Notes: a model not told the origin generated them from the letters alone. Shown: positions 43,504 through 54,115, counted from the stretch's first letter. The stretch: DNA of 64,000 nt from Flavobacterium sp. N502540 (GCF_025947365.1 NZ_CP110012.1:4402001-4466000), one strand, 5' to 3'. A program made the numbers and translations.

Positions 43504-45531
43504 TTAAAGTAATCCATTGTATTTACGGATAAACCACTCTGCTGTTAATACTAAGGCAATTAAAATCAATAGCCAAACCCAGTCAATCAATGGTGATTTG
43601 GTGGAAACATTCTTTTCAATCGATTTGTATTCTTTGTTCTCTATAAGCTGTTGAATAAGTTCATCTGCCTGATTTTCAAAGAAAGCTTTTCCGTTGGTTT
43701 GCAAGGCTAATTGTTTTAATTTCTGAACATCCGGATTTACAAATTGCTTTTCGATATCAAAATCTAAAATTTCAAAGTGACTTGAGTAAGAGGTATTGGT
43801 GTTCAATTCTTTTACTGTAAAGTTATATTTTCCGGTGGCCAATCCATCCAGATTTACGGAAAAAGAGTTGTTTCCTTTTAGCAAGTCGTAGTTTTTTACC
43901 TGTTTGGTTGCTGCATTTGTTATGGTAATCGTAAGTCTTGCTTTCTCATCAAACTCATAGTTCTTATTAAAGTACTGTGCATTGATCACAATAGCCTCAC
44001 CGGAATTGTAGAAGCTTTCGTGTGTAACTACCAAAGATTTTTTGGAAGTAGTTGAAGCCAGATACTGAATAACCTTATCAATAAAAACGTCATACTTCTC
44101 AAAAGACTGATTGTCAATATGGCTTTGTAAACGCCATTTCCAGCTGTTTTCTCCTAAAAGAAAAGCGGTTCTTTTTGCCTGATTCTCTGTAAAGGCCAGT
44201 AATGGTGCATTTGTCGAAACATTTCTAATTTTTGAAGAAAGCAGTACTGATACATTTCCATTAGTGGTCACCGTTCCGAATAAATTTTGCAAAGGTGGAA
44301 AATTTTCAAAACCTATATTGTCTACAGCGAACAGATTAAACTGCGATTCAAATTCTGCCAGATAATCTTCTCTCTGACCACTCATTTTAAATACCAGATT
44401 TTTTTGCTGCTGATTCAAATAATTAAAGTCAGTGTTGTTTCCGGTTATGATAAAAGTGTTTACTCCCGCGAGCTTATTGTTATCGAAAATGGCTTTGAAT
44501 GCTGTCGTTGGCTGGTATAAAACCAAAACAGTAGCTTCTTGCAACTGATTGATATCGTTTGGCTTAACCAGGATCACTTTACGCTGTGCATTGGTTTCAA
44601 TCGAACGTTTAAACGCTGCTATATCGGGATGGTTTATAGCAGAAACTATTGCAATCGTTGACTTTTGATCAATGATTTCGACAGCAAAATTTTTGATATT
44701 ATTATAGCTGTTTTTCTCTTTGATATTGGAAGAAACGGCTGCTTTAAAAATTTGTAAACCTACTTTATCAGCTGGTAAAAGCAAGTTTAAGGTTGCTGTC
44801 TTTTTAGAAGGAGAAAAAGAAACTTTTTCTTTGGCAACTACCTTACCTCCTTGTGATATGGTAAAATCAGCATTTGTGGCTTTGTCTCCTGCGTATTGAA
44901 GAAATACTTCTACAGGAAATTTATTCTTGTGAAAAGCATATTTGTTTACGTTAAGCTGATTGATTTTAAGATCTAAAAAAGTGGTTGTATCTCCCACAAC
45001 CAAAGGATAAACTTTATTGACAGGATCAAAACGATATACATAATCGTTTCCTGTAGTCTGATTTCCGTCAGTTATAATTACAGTTGGAAAAATCAGGCTT
45101 TTATTGATGCTTTTTAGATTTTTGGCAACTTCGTCAAGATTGGTTTGTTTCCCTTTGAAATCAAACTTCTCCGAAGGTTTAAAATCGGCATCAAACTGGT
45201 AGGATTGAATTTCGAATTTATCCCGAAGCGCAGGATTCGACATCAATTTTTGATGTAATTCTATCACTTTTTTATTTGAATTTAAAGCGGTAATAGAACT
45301 TGAATTGTCTACAGCAATTGCAAGCGGAGTTTTGGTAACTTCCAGTGAATTTTTAGTCATTATTGGGTTTATCAATAGAAGCAATAATCCAAAAATGGCT
45401 AAAAAACGTAAAAAAGCCAAAAACCAAATCACATTGGATTTGTTTTTGGCTTTAAAAAAATATTGAAAATACGACAAACCAACTGCGATTACTAAAGAAA
45501 GTAATATTAATAGAATCGTATTTGTAGTCAT
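43504..45531 (-). CDS. VWA-like membrane protein
   Basis: 675 residues. Two N-terminal helices (TILLILLSLVIAVGLSYFQYF; FLAFLRFLAIFGLLLLLINP) flank a short cytoplasmic loop, as in the BatA/BatB family. Residues ~70-200 resemble a von Willebrand A domain with MIDAS-like DNSSS (PLAIAVDNSSSITAL) and TDGNQTTG. A long periplasmic part with Ig-like segments follows, then one C-terminal helix (WLLILIALVLTAEWFIRKY). Probably a metal-dependent periplasmic scaffold. Not part of a recognisable bat operon here. The upstream spacer is an inverted heptamer array. Confidence 0.8.
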   Translation of the reverse strand: MTTNTILLILLSLVIAVGLSYFQYFFKAKNKSNVIWFLAFLRFLAIFGLLLLLINPIMTKNSLEVTKTPLAIAVDNSSSITALNSNKKVIELHQKLMSNPALRDKFEIQSYQFDADFKPSEKFDFKGKQTNLDEVAKNLKSINKSLIFPTVIITDGNQTTGNDYVYRFDPVNKVYPLVVGDTTTFLDLKINQLNVNKYAFHKNKFPVEVFLQYAGDKATNADFTISQGGKVVAKEKVSFSPSKKTATLNLLLPADKVGLQIFKAAVSSNIKEKNSYNNIKNFAVEIIDQKSTIAIVSAINHPDIAAFKRSIETNAQRKVILVKPNDINQLQEATVLVLYQPTTAFKAIFDNNKLAGVNTFIITGNNTDFNYLNQQQKNLVFKMSGQREDYLAEFESQFNLFAVDNIGFENFPPLQNLFGTVTTNGNVSVLLSSKIRNVSTNAPLLAFTENQAKRTAFLLGENSWKWRLQSHIDNQSFEKYDVFIDKVIQYLASTTSKKSLVVTHESFYNSGEAIVINAQYFNKNYEFDEKARLTITITNAATKQVKNYDLLKGNNSFSVNLDGLATGKYNFTVKELNTNTSYSSHFEILDFDIEKQFVNPDVQKLKQLALQTNGKAFFENQADELIQQLIENKEYKSIEKNVSTKSPLIDWVWLLILIALVLTAEWFIRKYNGLL

Positions 45532-45540
45532 ATATTATTT

Positions 45541-45613
45541 GTTTATGGTTTAGAGTTTTTTGTTTATAGTTTATGGCTGCAGAACAATAAACAACAAACC
45601 ATCAACAATCAAC
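45541..45613. repeat. Palindromic heptamer array between fabG and the VWA gene
   Basis: GTTTATG GTTTAGA … TTTATAG TTTATGG on the left, then AACAATA AACAACA AACCATC AACAATC on the right, meeting at CTGCAG. The arms are inverse, so a long hairpin is possible. Confidence 0.85.
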
Positions 45614-45616
45614 TTA

Positions 45617-46369
45617 TTAGGTAAGCATTCCTCCGCAAACATTAAGTACTTGTCCGGTAACATACGCACTTAAGTCTGAAGCTAAGAAAAGACAAGCGTT
45701 AGCAACATCTTCTGCGCTTCCTCCTCTTTTTAACGGAATTCCTTCTCTCCATCCTTTTACTACATCTTCGTTTAATTTTGCAGTCATTTCCGTTTCAATA
45801 AAACCAGGCGCGATTGCATTACAACGAATGTTACGGGAACCTAACTCTAATGCTACAGATTTAGTGAAACCAATTGCACCAGCTTTTGAAGCTGCATAGT
45901 TAGTTTGTCCGGCATTTCCTGAAACTCCTACTACTGAACTGATATTTATGATAGATCCTGAACGTTGTTTCAAAAAGGTTTTTTGAATTGCTTTTGTCAT
46001 ATTAAAGACAGATTTCAGGTTTACATCAATAACCTGATCAAAATCTGCTTCAGACATACGCATCAACAGGTTGTCTTTTGTAATTCCGGCATTGTTAATT
46101 AAGATATCTACGGTTCCGAAATCAGCTAAAACTGCATCAACAAAAGTTTGTGCTTCATTAAAATCGGCAGCATTTGATTGGTATCCTTTTGCTTTAATTC
46201 CTAAACCGTTCAATTCAGCTTCTAAAGCTTCTGCAGAAGCTACAGATGAGCTGTATGTAAAAGCAACGTTTGCGCCATGTTTAGCAAAAACTTCAGCAAT
46301 TCCTCTTCCAATTCCACGACTAGCGCCTGTAATAATGGCAACTTTTCCTTCTAGTAATTTCATATTCAA
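45617..46369 (-). CDS. fabG: 3-oxoacyl-ACP reductase (FabG)
   Basis: 250-residue short-chain dehydrogenase that reduces 3-oxoacyl-ACP with NADPH in fatty acid elongation. The cofactor motif is TGASRGIGRGIA; NNAG is intact. Catalytic Ser lies in INISSVVG, and Tyr/Lys in YAASKAG. Start MNMKLLEGK; an alternative Met two codons later is possible. Transcribed from a TATATTTG box ~90 bp upstream. Confidence 0.95.
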   Translation of the reverse strand: MNMKLLEGKVAIITGASRGIGRGIAEVFAKHGANVAFTYSSSVASAEALEAELNGLGIKAKGYQSNAADFNEAQTFVDAVLADFGTVDILINNAGITKDNLLMRMSEADFDQVIDVNLKSVFNMTKAIQKTFLKQRSGSIINISSVVGVSGNAGQTNYAASKAGAIGFTKSVALELGSRNIRCNAIAPGFIETEMTAKLNEDVVKGWREGIPLKRGGSAEDVANACLFLASDLSAYVTGQVLNVCGGMLT

Positions 46370-46455
46370 AATTAATGTTAATATTATTTCCAGCTAACCA
46401 GCTCTTTACTTTCTCCTGAGAAAAAGAGTAAAAAACAGTGCTGTGAATGACTTGT

Positions 46456-46463
46456 CAAATATA
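46456..46463 (-). promoter_or_regulatory. -7 box for fabG
   Basis: Minus strand TATATTTG fits TAnnTTTG; ~90 bp upstream of the start. The -33 position is TTT. Confidence 0.45.
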
Positions 46464-46562
46464 TGATAATTCTTTTTTTAAAAAAATAACAATCGCAATT
46501 CATTTCGGAGCTAAATAATCGATCAGAATTTCTTATACTTTTTTAACTGTTAAAAATAGAAA

Positions 46563-46588
46563 GGGCAATTCTAAAGTGAATTGCCCTC
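46563..46588 (-). terminator. Terminator of the susCD operon
   Basis: AGGGCAATTC (46563-46572) and GAATTGCCCT (46579-46588) form a perfect 10-bp stem with a 6-nt loop. T-rich sequence follows on the minus strand. Confidence 0.85.
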
Positions 46589-46623
46589 TACTCAAAATAA
46601 TAAAATAAAAATAAAACTAAAAT

Positions 46624-47994
46624 TTATTGGAAAGCCCAGGTTGTCATTCTAAATGGACTTGAAGCGGACGTAAAAGTAAATACGGTATTAGTAGCGCCTA
46701 CTGTAAAATTTTCTTTCTTAAAGTATAAACCTACCGGATTCATGAGCTGATCATCCATAGCCTTTAAGTTTGCAGGCGCAGGAATAGGAAGTGCACTGGC
46801 AAAAGTAGCTCCGGAAGTCCATTTAGGTGTAGGCGTTAAGATGATAACTTTTTTTGTTTCATCTACTGATAATGTAAAGAAATGGTATACTCTTGTTAAT
46901 ACATTTGCTGCGTTTGAAAATCTGTATTCAACATAGCTTCCGTTAGGAGTGTTAAACCAAGGCTGTACTCTTAGTAATGTTGTACCAGCCGGCATAGAAG
47001 CTTCAATATCTCTGAATAATGAAAGGAATAATGCTGAGTTTGTTGAGGCAGCCGTTAATATTGACCTGTCATGTCCATATACTACATTTGCATTTGCAGG
47101 TAATAGTATCTTGTAATCATCTGTTAGCAATAGAGGCTTGTTCGTGAATTTAATGGTTGCTGCCACTCCACCCGTTCCGGTTGCGGTGAAACTCTTGCTT
47201 GTAGGGTCAAAAATAAAATTGGAAAGTTTTTGACCTTTAACTTCTAAAGGAAGTTTTGAAAAAGCACCTGTCGGATTAAATGAAAAAGCAAAATTATAAC
47301 TTTCTTTAACAGCAGGGTCTAAAGAAGATCCAGTCGCAAAACGAGCTGGGGCGTTATAATCAAATTGATAGTCTTTAGTTGTCGTTCCATCGTTTATCTG
47401 TAATAATCGAAATAGTGGGCTTGATGCGTCGCCAGCTAAACCATTAATGACTGGTACATTTTTAGGCAAATCAGTCCAGTCCTGAGCCGTTGCTTTTGCA
47501 AAACGTAGAAAATGTCCATTTCTATTGGTTTTAAAAATAATATCTCCATTTTTTTGTCCATAATAATAGAACTGAAAATCTCCTAAATATCCTTTTGTAT
47601 TAAGTGCTGTTGTAGGTGAGTTTGCGGCATCTGACAAAAGATGTATTCTATTTTTTGTAGTAAAGACTAAACTTACAGTGCTACCTGTTTGTATATTGTA
47701 CTGACTTCTGTAAGTTCCTGTATCACTAAAGTCAGATGCCATGTCTACATTTCCTTGTGGTAAAAATTTAAACAAGTGGGTCCAACCTCCAAGTTGTGTA
47801 CTATCGGTATAATAAACCGCTTTCCATCCTTCAGAAGAAGAAAGTAACAAATCATTCAGTTCTTTTTGACGGCCGCTTAGTCGATCCGTTGCATTTTTAT
47901 CAAATTTTGCCTCTACTTCCGGGCTCGAACATGACCCTAATAGCAAAGCTATAAAAGGAATCAGTAAATAGTTATATATAAATTTTGCTTTCAT
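46624..47994 (-). CDS. DUF4302 family lipoprotein
   Basis: 456 residues. Signal peptide II with lipobox LLGSC (LIPFIALLLGSCSSPEVE), so it is a lipoprotein, probably on the surface. The remainder is beta-rich (RLSGRQKELNDLLLSSSEGWKAVYYTDS at the start of the domain), consistent with DUF4302, a family found beside susCD. Four genes (susC, susD, zinc lipoprotein, this) run in one direction with gaps of about 30 bp or less, so they form an operon; the terminator at 46563-46588 follows. Confidence 0.82.
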   Translation of the reverse strand: MKAKFIYNYLLIPFIALLLGSCSSPEVEAKFDKNATDRLSGRQKELNDLLLSSSEGWKAVYYTDSTQLGGWTHLFKFLPQGNVDMASDFSDTGTYRSQYNIQTGSTVSLVFTTKNRIHLLSDAANSPTTALNTKGYLGDFQFYYYGQKNGDIIFKTNRNGHFLRFAKATAQDWTDLPKNVPVINGLAGDASSPLFRLLQINDGTTTKDYQFDYNAPARFATGSSLDPAVKESYNFAFSFNPTGAFSKLPLEVKGQKLSNFIFDPTSKSFTATGTGGVAATIKFTNKPLLLTDDYKILLPANANVVYGHDRSILTAASTNSALFLSLFRDIEASMPAGTTLLRVQPWFNTPNGSYVEYRFSNAANVLTRVYHFFTLSVDETKKVIILTPTPKWTSGATFASALPIPAPANLKAMDDQLMNPVGLYFKKENFTVGATNTVFTFTSASSPFRMTTWAFQ

Positions 47995-48020
47995 AATATT
48001 TTTTGTAAAATTTAATATTC

Positions 48021-48875
48021 TTAATTGTTTATTATGGCATCTGTGTTTTTTTGTGCCTCATCCCTTAGAGCATAAAAATCGATGTTAAAAGCACTTTTAT
48101 AATAATTCACCACAATTGCTTCTTTGGCTTTAATACTCGCTCTACCGGCATCACTTGCTCCTGCTAATATAGCATCGTACTCTGCTTTTGAACTTGTTAA
48201 AATGGTTGAAGCTGTTTCGGCAAAATCTTCGATAATATTCAAGCGTGCATAACTTGTGATGAATCCTAAGTTTCTTGAAGTAGCAGTGGCTTCTGTATAC
48301 CACGATGTTGTGTATCCGCCTGGGGTTAACTTATACCACGCCTGCTGATCAAAAGGTTTTGTTTGATTTAGAATGTGTACATACTCGTGCTGAATGGTAT
48401 GAATAAATTCTGTTACATCTGCTCTGTTTTTTTTATTGAGATTGTCTACCTCAAAGAGCGTTATCTTTTGCCCCGCTTCTGCAAGTCCTAATGTCCTTGT
48501 CCCATTTGTATTTAAATTTTTACCTCCAACAAGTACAAATTCTCTTGGGGCAAGTTTTTTAACAAAATCAACTCCTCCAAGAGTAGAATAACTATCGATC
48601 CAGATTTTTTTTACCACCTCCATCGCCGGCTGAACTTTAGTGACATCAGGCGGGTATAAATATCTATTGTTGTCTACTAAATTTTGATTCCACAAATAAT
48701 ATACATTAATATTATATGGCGTTAAAAAATTAATACCAATCCATTTATCTAAATCTGTTTTTACAGGAATTGAATAATCAAACTGACTTTCTTTTGGCTG
48801 ATTTTCATGTGCACAGGAAGCAAGAAGCAAAACTCCCGCAATTAGTACCGTTTTATATGTTTTGAATACTTTCAT
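48021..48875 (-). CDS. Substrate-import-associated zinc metallohydrolase lipoprotein
   Basis: 284 residues. Lipobox LLASC (VLIAGVLLLASCAHEN). The zinc motif HEYVH is in EFIHTIQHEYVHILNQ. The overall pattern matches the lipoprotein HExxH family encoded next to TonB/SusCD systems. It probably cleaves peptides or glycopeptides, or has been adapted to bind them, at the cell surface. Encoded directly after susD and before the DUF4302 gene. Confidence 0.85.
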   Translation of the reverse strand: MKVFKTYKTVLIAGVLLLASCAHENQPKESQFDYSIPVKTDLDKWIGINFLTPYNINVYYLWNQNLVDNNRYLYPPDVTKVQPAMEVVKKIWIDSYSTLGGVDFVKKLAPREFVLVGGKNLNTNGTRTLGLAEAGQKITLFEVDNLNKKNRADVTEFIHTIQHEYVHILNQTKPFDQQAWYKLTPGGYTTSWYTEATATSRNLGFITSYARLNIIEDFAETASTILTSSKAEYDAILAGASDAGRASIKAKEAIVVNYYKSAFNIDFYALRDEAQKNTDAIINN

Positions 48876-48897
48876 ACTACTTTCTAATTAAAATTTA

Positions 48898-50382
48898 TCA
48901 AGGATTTTTTTCAATACCATTATCTGACGCTCTAAGTGGTATTTGTAAGGCTCTGCGTTTATCATCTTTTTCTAGAATATTATTCCTTTCTATTTTTCCA
49001 AATGCAAGTGTATTATGCGTTACTACAAGATTAAAACGTTTAATATCAAACCACCTGTGCCCTTCTTGCATAAATTCTCTCCTACGTGCTTCAGCAATTG
49101 CTTTTATATAAGAAGTTTGCACAGGGGTTAAGGTGTAAAAAGGGGTAAATTCATTTGGAATAACGGGATATTTAGCTGTAACGACTCCTTCATTTAATAA
49201 ATCTGTCGCTGCATTATAGCCGCTAGTTCTGGTACCTAAAAAGTAACCCAACTCTGTATTGGCTTCAGCCATTTTGTTTTTCATTACTAATGCTTCAATT
49301 CTATTCAGATACACATCATCATTGCTGAACAAAACAGTAGCCGCATAAGGTGTCCCTATACCAGATGTTAGATTTGTGATTTTGAAATATTCATAAACTT
49401 TTGGAAAATAAACAACTGTACCTCCGTCATATTGACCACTAGTAAATGTTAGATTGGCTTTATTCCACATATTTGTACTGTTGCCAAGAATTTCATTAGA
49501 TCTGTTTGCAGCAAGACAAAATCTATACCCAACAGCCCTATTTGCAAGTGAATTTGGATAACTAATTAATAAGTTGGTTTCCCGATCTGCACTTGAATAT
49601 TGAACGTCTCTTTGGGCAAAAGCCGTACCAGTATATGTTGGCCAGTCTCTAATTTTTGTTGGTTTAGAACCTAAACTTTCAGAATACTCCAGTACTTTAT
49701 CCCAATCTCCTTTTATCAAATAAAAACGAGTAGCAAACGCTTTACTCGCATCCACGGTAAAATGATATTTTGGTTCTTTATAATTATTGGTTACATATTT
49801 TAGACCCTCTACAATATCCTGCTCAATAAAATCAAAAACTTCTTTTACGCTATTACGTTTGTACTGAACCAGTAATTCACTTTCGGGAGATTTAATGTAC
49901 GGAACCCCTAAGTCTGTTGTAGCGGTGGCTGGATTGTAACGGTTTGACCATAGAGAAACCAGCATAAAGTGATTGTAGGCTCTGGCTATTAAAGCTTCTC
50001 CTTTTTGAGGATTTAGACTAGCCGGACTCCCGAGCTTTTCAATGGCTTCCAGTGCCTGGTTTGCTGCTGCAATTGCTTGGTAAGATGCAACCCAGAATTC
50101 TGACTGGGAATCAAATCCAATCTGAGTGTGCATTTCCCAGTTGTAACTTTGTTCGTTATATAAATTAGTGCGCGATAGTAACTCACTGTCAAAAACATTG
50201 TCAGACATTGCTTCTGCAAGAACCATATACGTTTTATTAGGGTAAGCCGAAACTAATAATTCCGAAACTTTTTCAGGAGTATCTATTTGAGTTCTGTTAT
50301 CCGGTACTTCTGAAAGATAATCATCACAACTTGTAATACCGGTTAATACTAGTAAAGACAATAGTATTTTTATATTTTTCAT
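48898..50382 (-). CDS. SusD/RagB-family outer-membrane lipoprotein
   Basis: About 494 residues from the start at 50382, MKNIKILLSLLVLTGITSCDDYLSE, whose lipobox is GITSC. The longer in-frame start at 50454 adds 24 unlike residues that overlap the end of susC. The helical TPR-like core has the family pattern (ALIARAYNHFMLVSLWSN), with late motifs EARRREFMQEGHRWFDIKRF. It binds substrate as a lid on the SusC barrel. Its pair is the susC gene upstream; the substrate is unknown. Confidence 0.92.
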   Translation of the reverse strand: MKNIKILLSLLVLTGITSCDDYLSEVPDNRTQIDTPEKVSELLVSAYPNKTYMVLAEAMSDNVFDSELLSRTNLYNEQSYNWEMHTQIGFDSQSEFWVASYQAIAAANQALEAIEKLGSPASLNPQKGEALIARAYNHFMLVSLWSNRYNPATATTDLGVPYIKSPESELLVQYKRNSVKEVFDFIEQDIVEGLKYVTNNYKEPKYHFTVDASKAFATRFYLIKGDWDKVLEYSESLGSKPTKIRDWPTYTGTAFAQRDVQYSSADRETNLLISYPNSLANRAVGYRFCLAANRSNEILGNSTNMWNKANLTFTSGQYDGGTVVYFPKVYEYFKITNLTSGIGTPYAATVLFSNDDVYLNRIEALVMKNKMAEANTELGYFLGTRTSGYNAATDLLNEGVVTAKYPVIPNEFTPFYTLTPVQTSYIKAIAEARRREFMQEGHRWFDIKRFNLVVTHNTLAFGKIERNNILEKDDKRRALQIPLRASDNGIEKNP

Positions 50383-50395
50383 GGTCAATAAATAG

Positions 50396-53300
50396 TTAAA
50401 ATGAAAGATTAATTGCAAAAGTATATTGCGCTGTAATTGGGAAGGCAACCCCACCAGAGTTACGGAATTCAGGATCTTGTCCGTTTAATTTTTTGTCTGA
50501 ATAAATCAACCATGGATTAACTGCCGAACCTTTTAAACTAAAACTGCTTAGACCTAACTTTTTCTTAAAATCGCTAGGAAATTCCCATCCCAATGATATA
50601 TTTTTTAATCGTACGAAGTCGCCACTTGCAATTCTGACATCAGAGAAATTATAAGTGTTATAGGCTATCTGTAAATTATTTGCTCCATAATTTCTGTTCA
50701 ACAATTTATCTGCAATAACCGGTACATTTGTATATTGTTCGTCACCAGGATTAATCCATCTGTTAGCAAACTCTTTAGTAAAAACAGTCAAATCAGTATA
50801 TTCATTGTTGTACACAGGGTTCAGTCTTATTTTGTTTCCTCCCGATCCTACTATAAAAACATATAAGGACCAGCTTTTATAACTAAAGGTATTGGCTAAA
50901 CCGATCGATTTATTTGGTTCTACTGATCCTTCGTATTTTAAATACTTAGTGACATCATTCGTGTCCTGAAAGTTAGCTTTCGTGATATTATCTTCGGCTC
51001 CGTCCTGTAATTTAAAGGTTGGTAAACCTTGATTATTTAGCCCCGTAAATTGATAAGAATACAATGAGTTTCTAGGGTGTCCTACGGTATTACCCCCATT
51101 TGCAGCAATTAAATTAAATACTGAAGGCTTATTGGCTAGTTTTGTAATTTTTTGATCGTAAACAGAGAAGTTTAATGTCGTAGACCATTTAAAATCTTTA
51201 GATACAATGTTTTGAGTGGTAAAGCCAACTTCAAGACCTTTTGTATGCATATCGGCATTGTTTCCTTGTTTTACACTTTCTCCACCAACACCTGATGTAA
51301 TTACAAAATCGATAAGATCAAATGCTTTACGGCTGTAAACATCTGCTGTGAACTGCACTCTATTTCTAAACATTCCAAGATCTACACCAATATTAGTTTC
51401 AAATTGTTTCTCCCAAGTCAAATCTTTGTTTTGCAAATTAGCGATACGAATTGCATTTTCTCTGTCCGCTGTATTGAAACGATCTGTGATAAAGCTTCTA
51501 TAAATGGCTAAAGAATTTGTTGCAGGTCCTGCAGTGGCGGTTAAACCATAAGAAGCTCTAAGTGCTAATGTGTTAACGGACTCTACATTTTTCATGAATT
51601 TTTCTTCTTTAATGTTCCATTTACCACTCAAAGTGTAGGTAGGCAGCCATCTTGAAGAACCTGTATTACCTTGTCTGTTTGAACCATCATAACGACCTGT
51701 AATCGATCCGGTATAACGACGGTCGTAGGTATAACCCACTTTTCCAAAGAAACCTACGGTACGTTCTCTTTCAGCACCAAAATCATAATAAGAGCTTCCT
51801 TCATTTACCAATTTCTCAATCAATTTTGGCTCGATAAAAGGGGTAAGTCCTTTTTGAAATTGAATTCCAGCCGCTGTAAAATTGTCATTATTTCTATCTA
51901 CTGATCTGAACTCAGTTCCAAAGAAACCTTCAATTTCATGTTTGTCATTTAACGTATTTCTGTAGGTAATGCTATTTCTAACATTGTAAGAAGTTAAGTT
52001 ATCAGTAAACTTACGCAAAAAACCACCATTGGGTAAAACCGAAGTTTTTAGTGCCGTTAAATCATTTGGATTCTGATACAAAAATACGTTAGCACTTTGA
52101 ATCAAAGCATTCGGATTTACAGTTATACCGGCATTATAAGCTCCAACAACATTTGAGTCTTCATAGATTCTGTGCTCTCGTGATGTGTTGGCATAACGTG
52201 CCGAACCGGTAAAGTTGTAGGTTAAATTTTTGTTTATTTTGTAATCTATGTCTGCCTGAAAACGAATATCATTTACTTTAATACCAAGCGTATTATTTTG
52301 TAATTCTTTAATGATATTCATTGGGGCCCAGTTGTTTTGATAATATTCATAATTACCGTTTTCATCATAAGGCCTAAGTGTTCTGCTTGTGCTTAAAACA
52401 TAATTAAACGGGTTAATATCAAAATCTCTGCTAACTTTTCCGAAAACCACATCATCTTTACTTTCATACGAACCAGGGGCTCCCTGATCACGGATAGAAG
52501 CAAGAGTTGATAGGGTAATATTTAATCTGTCGTTAATATAAAACGTTCCTTTTAGGTTTGATGATAGTTGCTTGACATTATCAGCAATAGACCATCCCGG
52601 ATCTGTATAGTATCCTAAAGAGCCATAAAATGTGTTGTTTTTTCCACCTCCAGAGAAGCTTAATGAATGGTTTTGTGTAATAGATGGTCTAAATAAGGTC
52701 TTAAACCAGTCTGTATTTCCTAATTCGTATTTTCGCAAAAATTCATTAATGAAGGGCTGCTCATTTTTAACTCCATACTGTCCATTAGTTTGATCGTAAC
52801 GATTTATTTCTCTGGCCAGAGTACCATAAACACCACTAAATCTTGCAGTTAATGATGAGCTTTGGTCCAGATAACCTTTGCCTCTCATTTCCTGAAAAAT
52901 ACTCATTGATTCCTGAGAATTCAGAATATCATATTGTGTATAACTTGGGACAGTTCTAACTGTATTTTCAAGAGAATAAGACACTTTTAAAGGTGAATCT
53001 CTGCGGCCTTGTTTGGTCGTTACCACTACTACTCCATTCAACGATCTTGAACCATAGATTGAAGTTGCAGACGCATCTTTCAGAATTTCAATACTTTGAA
53101 TGTCATTAGCGTTTAATCCAGCAATGGCAGAACTCAATAAAGTAGACGAGTCACCCGACGCTAAATCTGCAAATGAAACGTTGATAATATCTTCTTGTAC
53201 CACTCCGTCAATAACCCATAATGGTTTTGTGTCTCCAAAAATAGAAGAAGATCCACGAACCGTAATTTTAGGTGTCGTACCAAAAGATCCCGTAACGTTT

Positions 53301-54115
53301 TGTACAGTAACACCGGCAGCCTTACCTTCAATCATTCTGCTCACATCTACAACACCATCGACTTTCAATTCACTGCCGGAAATTTTACTGATTGCCCCTG
53401 TAAAAGTTCTTTTGGATGTTTTTTCATAACCTGTAGTAACGACAACTTCTTTTAGATTTTGCCCTGCCTCATTTAAGACAATTGTTGGTGTCGTATTTCC
53501 GATTCCAATCTCTTTTGTCTCCATGCCAACATAAGAAATAACCAGAGCAGTACTGTTTGATGGCATTTCAATCGAAAACTTACCATCAAAATCTGTTAAT
53601 ACAGCAATTTTAGTCCCTTTGGCTAATACAGTCGCTCCCGGTAACGGAGTACCACTGACATCAGTAACAGTGCCTTTAATAATTGGACCGGCTGCAGTTA
53701 AAAGTTCAAAAAGTGAATTGCCTGCTTCAACATTCGTAAAAGGAACTGATGAGCTGTTTTTCTGCAAGATTATCTGATTGCTAACCTCAGTATAAGTAAT
53801 ATTAAATGGCAATAAAATTCGATTCAAAATACTTGACAAAGTTTCATCGTTAGCATCTATGCTAACTTTTTGATTCAATTGTGGTAATCTTGAATTGTAA
53901 GAAAATTTTACGTTTGCAGACTTTTGTAGTTTAGACAAGGTGTTGTCTAAAGTTAAATTGGTTATATTAATTGTAACTTTAGTATCTAATTTCTTTTGTC
54001 CATTTACATCATTTGCCATAGCGACACTTGAAAACACAAGTGCCAGAACAAACTGAAATAGTGTTATTTTCATGATTCGATGGAGTAATCGTTGTTTAAC
54101 AACTGGTTTTTTCAT
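50396..54115 (-). CDS. SusC/RagA-family TonB-dependent outer-membrane transporter with STN domain
   Basis: 1239 residues. Signal peptide followed by a secretin/TonB short N-terminal (STN) domain at ~45-115 (TINITNLTLDNTLSKLQKSANVKFSY). A CarboxypepD_reg-like domain follows at ~142-220 (IKGTVTDVSGTPLPGATVLAKGTK), then the plug (~230-345; GVVVVTTKQGRRD) and the 22-strand barrel. The STN domain lets the transporter signal to a FecR-type anti-sigma factor, and such genes are present immediately upstream. Large substrates such as glycans or peptides are imported with TonB/ExbBD energy. Confidence 0.95.
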   Translation of the reverse strand: MKKPVVKQRLLHRIMKITLFQFVLALVFSSVAMANDVNGQKKLDTKVTINITNLTLDNTLSKLQKSANVKFSYNSRLPQLNQKVSIDANDETLSSILNRILLPFNITYTEVSNQIILQKNSSSVPFTNVEAGNSLFELLTAAGPIIKGTVTDVSGTPLPGATVLAKGTKIAVLTDFDGKFSIEMPSNSTALVISYVGMETKEIGIGNTTPTIVLNEAGQNLKEVVVTTGYEKTSKRTFTGAISKISGSELKVDGVVDVSRMIEGKAAGVTVQNVTGSFGTTPKITVRGSSSIFGDTKPLWVIDGVVQEDIINVSFADLASGDSSTLLSSAIAGLNANDIQSIEILKDASATSIYGSRSLNGVVVVTTKQGRRDSPLKVSYSLENTVRTVPSYTQYDILNSQESMSIFQEMRGKGYLDQSSSLTARFSGVYGTLAREINRYDQTNGQYGVKNEQPFINEFLRKYELGNTDWFKTLFRPSITQNHSLSFSGGGKNNTFYGSLGYYTDPGWSIADNVKQLSSNLKGTFYINDRLNITLSTLASIRDQGAPGSYESKDDVVFGKVSRDFDINPFNYVLSTSRTLRPYDENGNYEYYQNNWAPMNIIKELQNNTLGIKVNDIRFQADIDYKINKNLTYNFTGSARYANTSREHRIYEDSNVVGAYNAGITVNPNALIQSANVFLYQNPNDLTALKTSVLPNGGFLRKFTDNLTSYNVRNSITYRNTLNDKHEIEGFFGTEFRSVDRNNDNFTAAGIQFQKGLTPFIEPKLIEKLVNEGSSYYDFGAERERTVGFFGKVGYTYDRRYTGSITGRYDGSNRQGNTGSSRWLPTYTLSGKWNIKEEKFMKNVESVNTLALRASYGLTATAGPATNSLAIYRSFITDRFNTADRENAIRIANLQNKDLTWEKQFETNIGVDLGMFRNRVQFTADVYSRKAFDLIDFVITSGVGGESVKQGNNADMHTKGLEVGFTTQNIVSKDFKWSTTLNFSVYDQKITKLANKPSVFNLIAANGGNTVGHPRNSLYSYQFTGLNNQGLPTFKLQDGAEDNITKANFQDTNDVTKYLKYEGSVEPNKSIGLANTFSYKSWSLYVFIVGSGGNKIRLNPVYNNEYTDLTVFTKEFANRWINPGDEQYTNVPVIADKLLNRNYGANNLQIAYNTYNFSDVRIASGDFVRLKNISLGWEFPSDFKKKLGLSSFSLKGSAVNPWLIYSDKKLNGQDPEFRNSGGVAFPITAQYTFAINLSF

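Noticed and set aside
50383..50454. Upstream start of SusD
   Set aside because: The extension overlaps the susC end and would bury the lipobox signal peptide.
52100..52500. Internal frameshift in susC
   Set aside because: The reading frame is continuous for 1239 residues with normal family motifs throughout.
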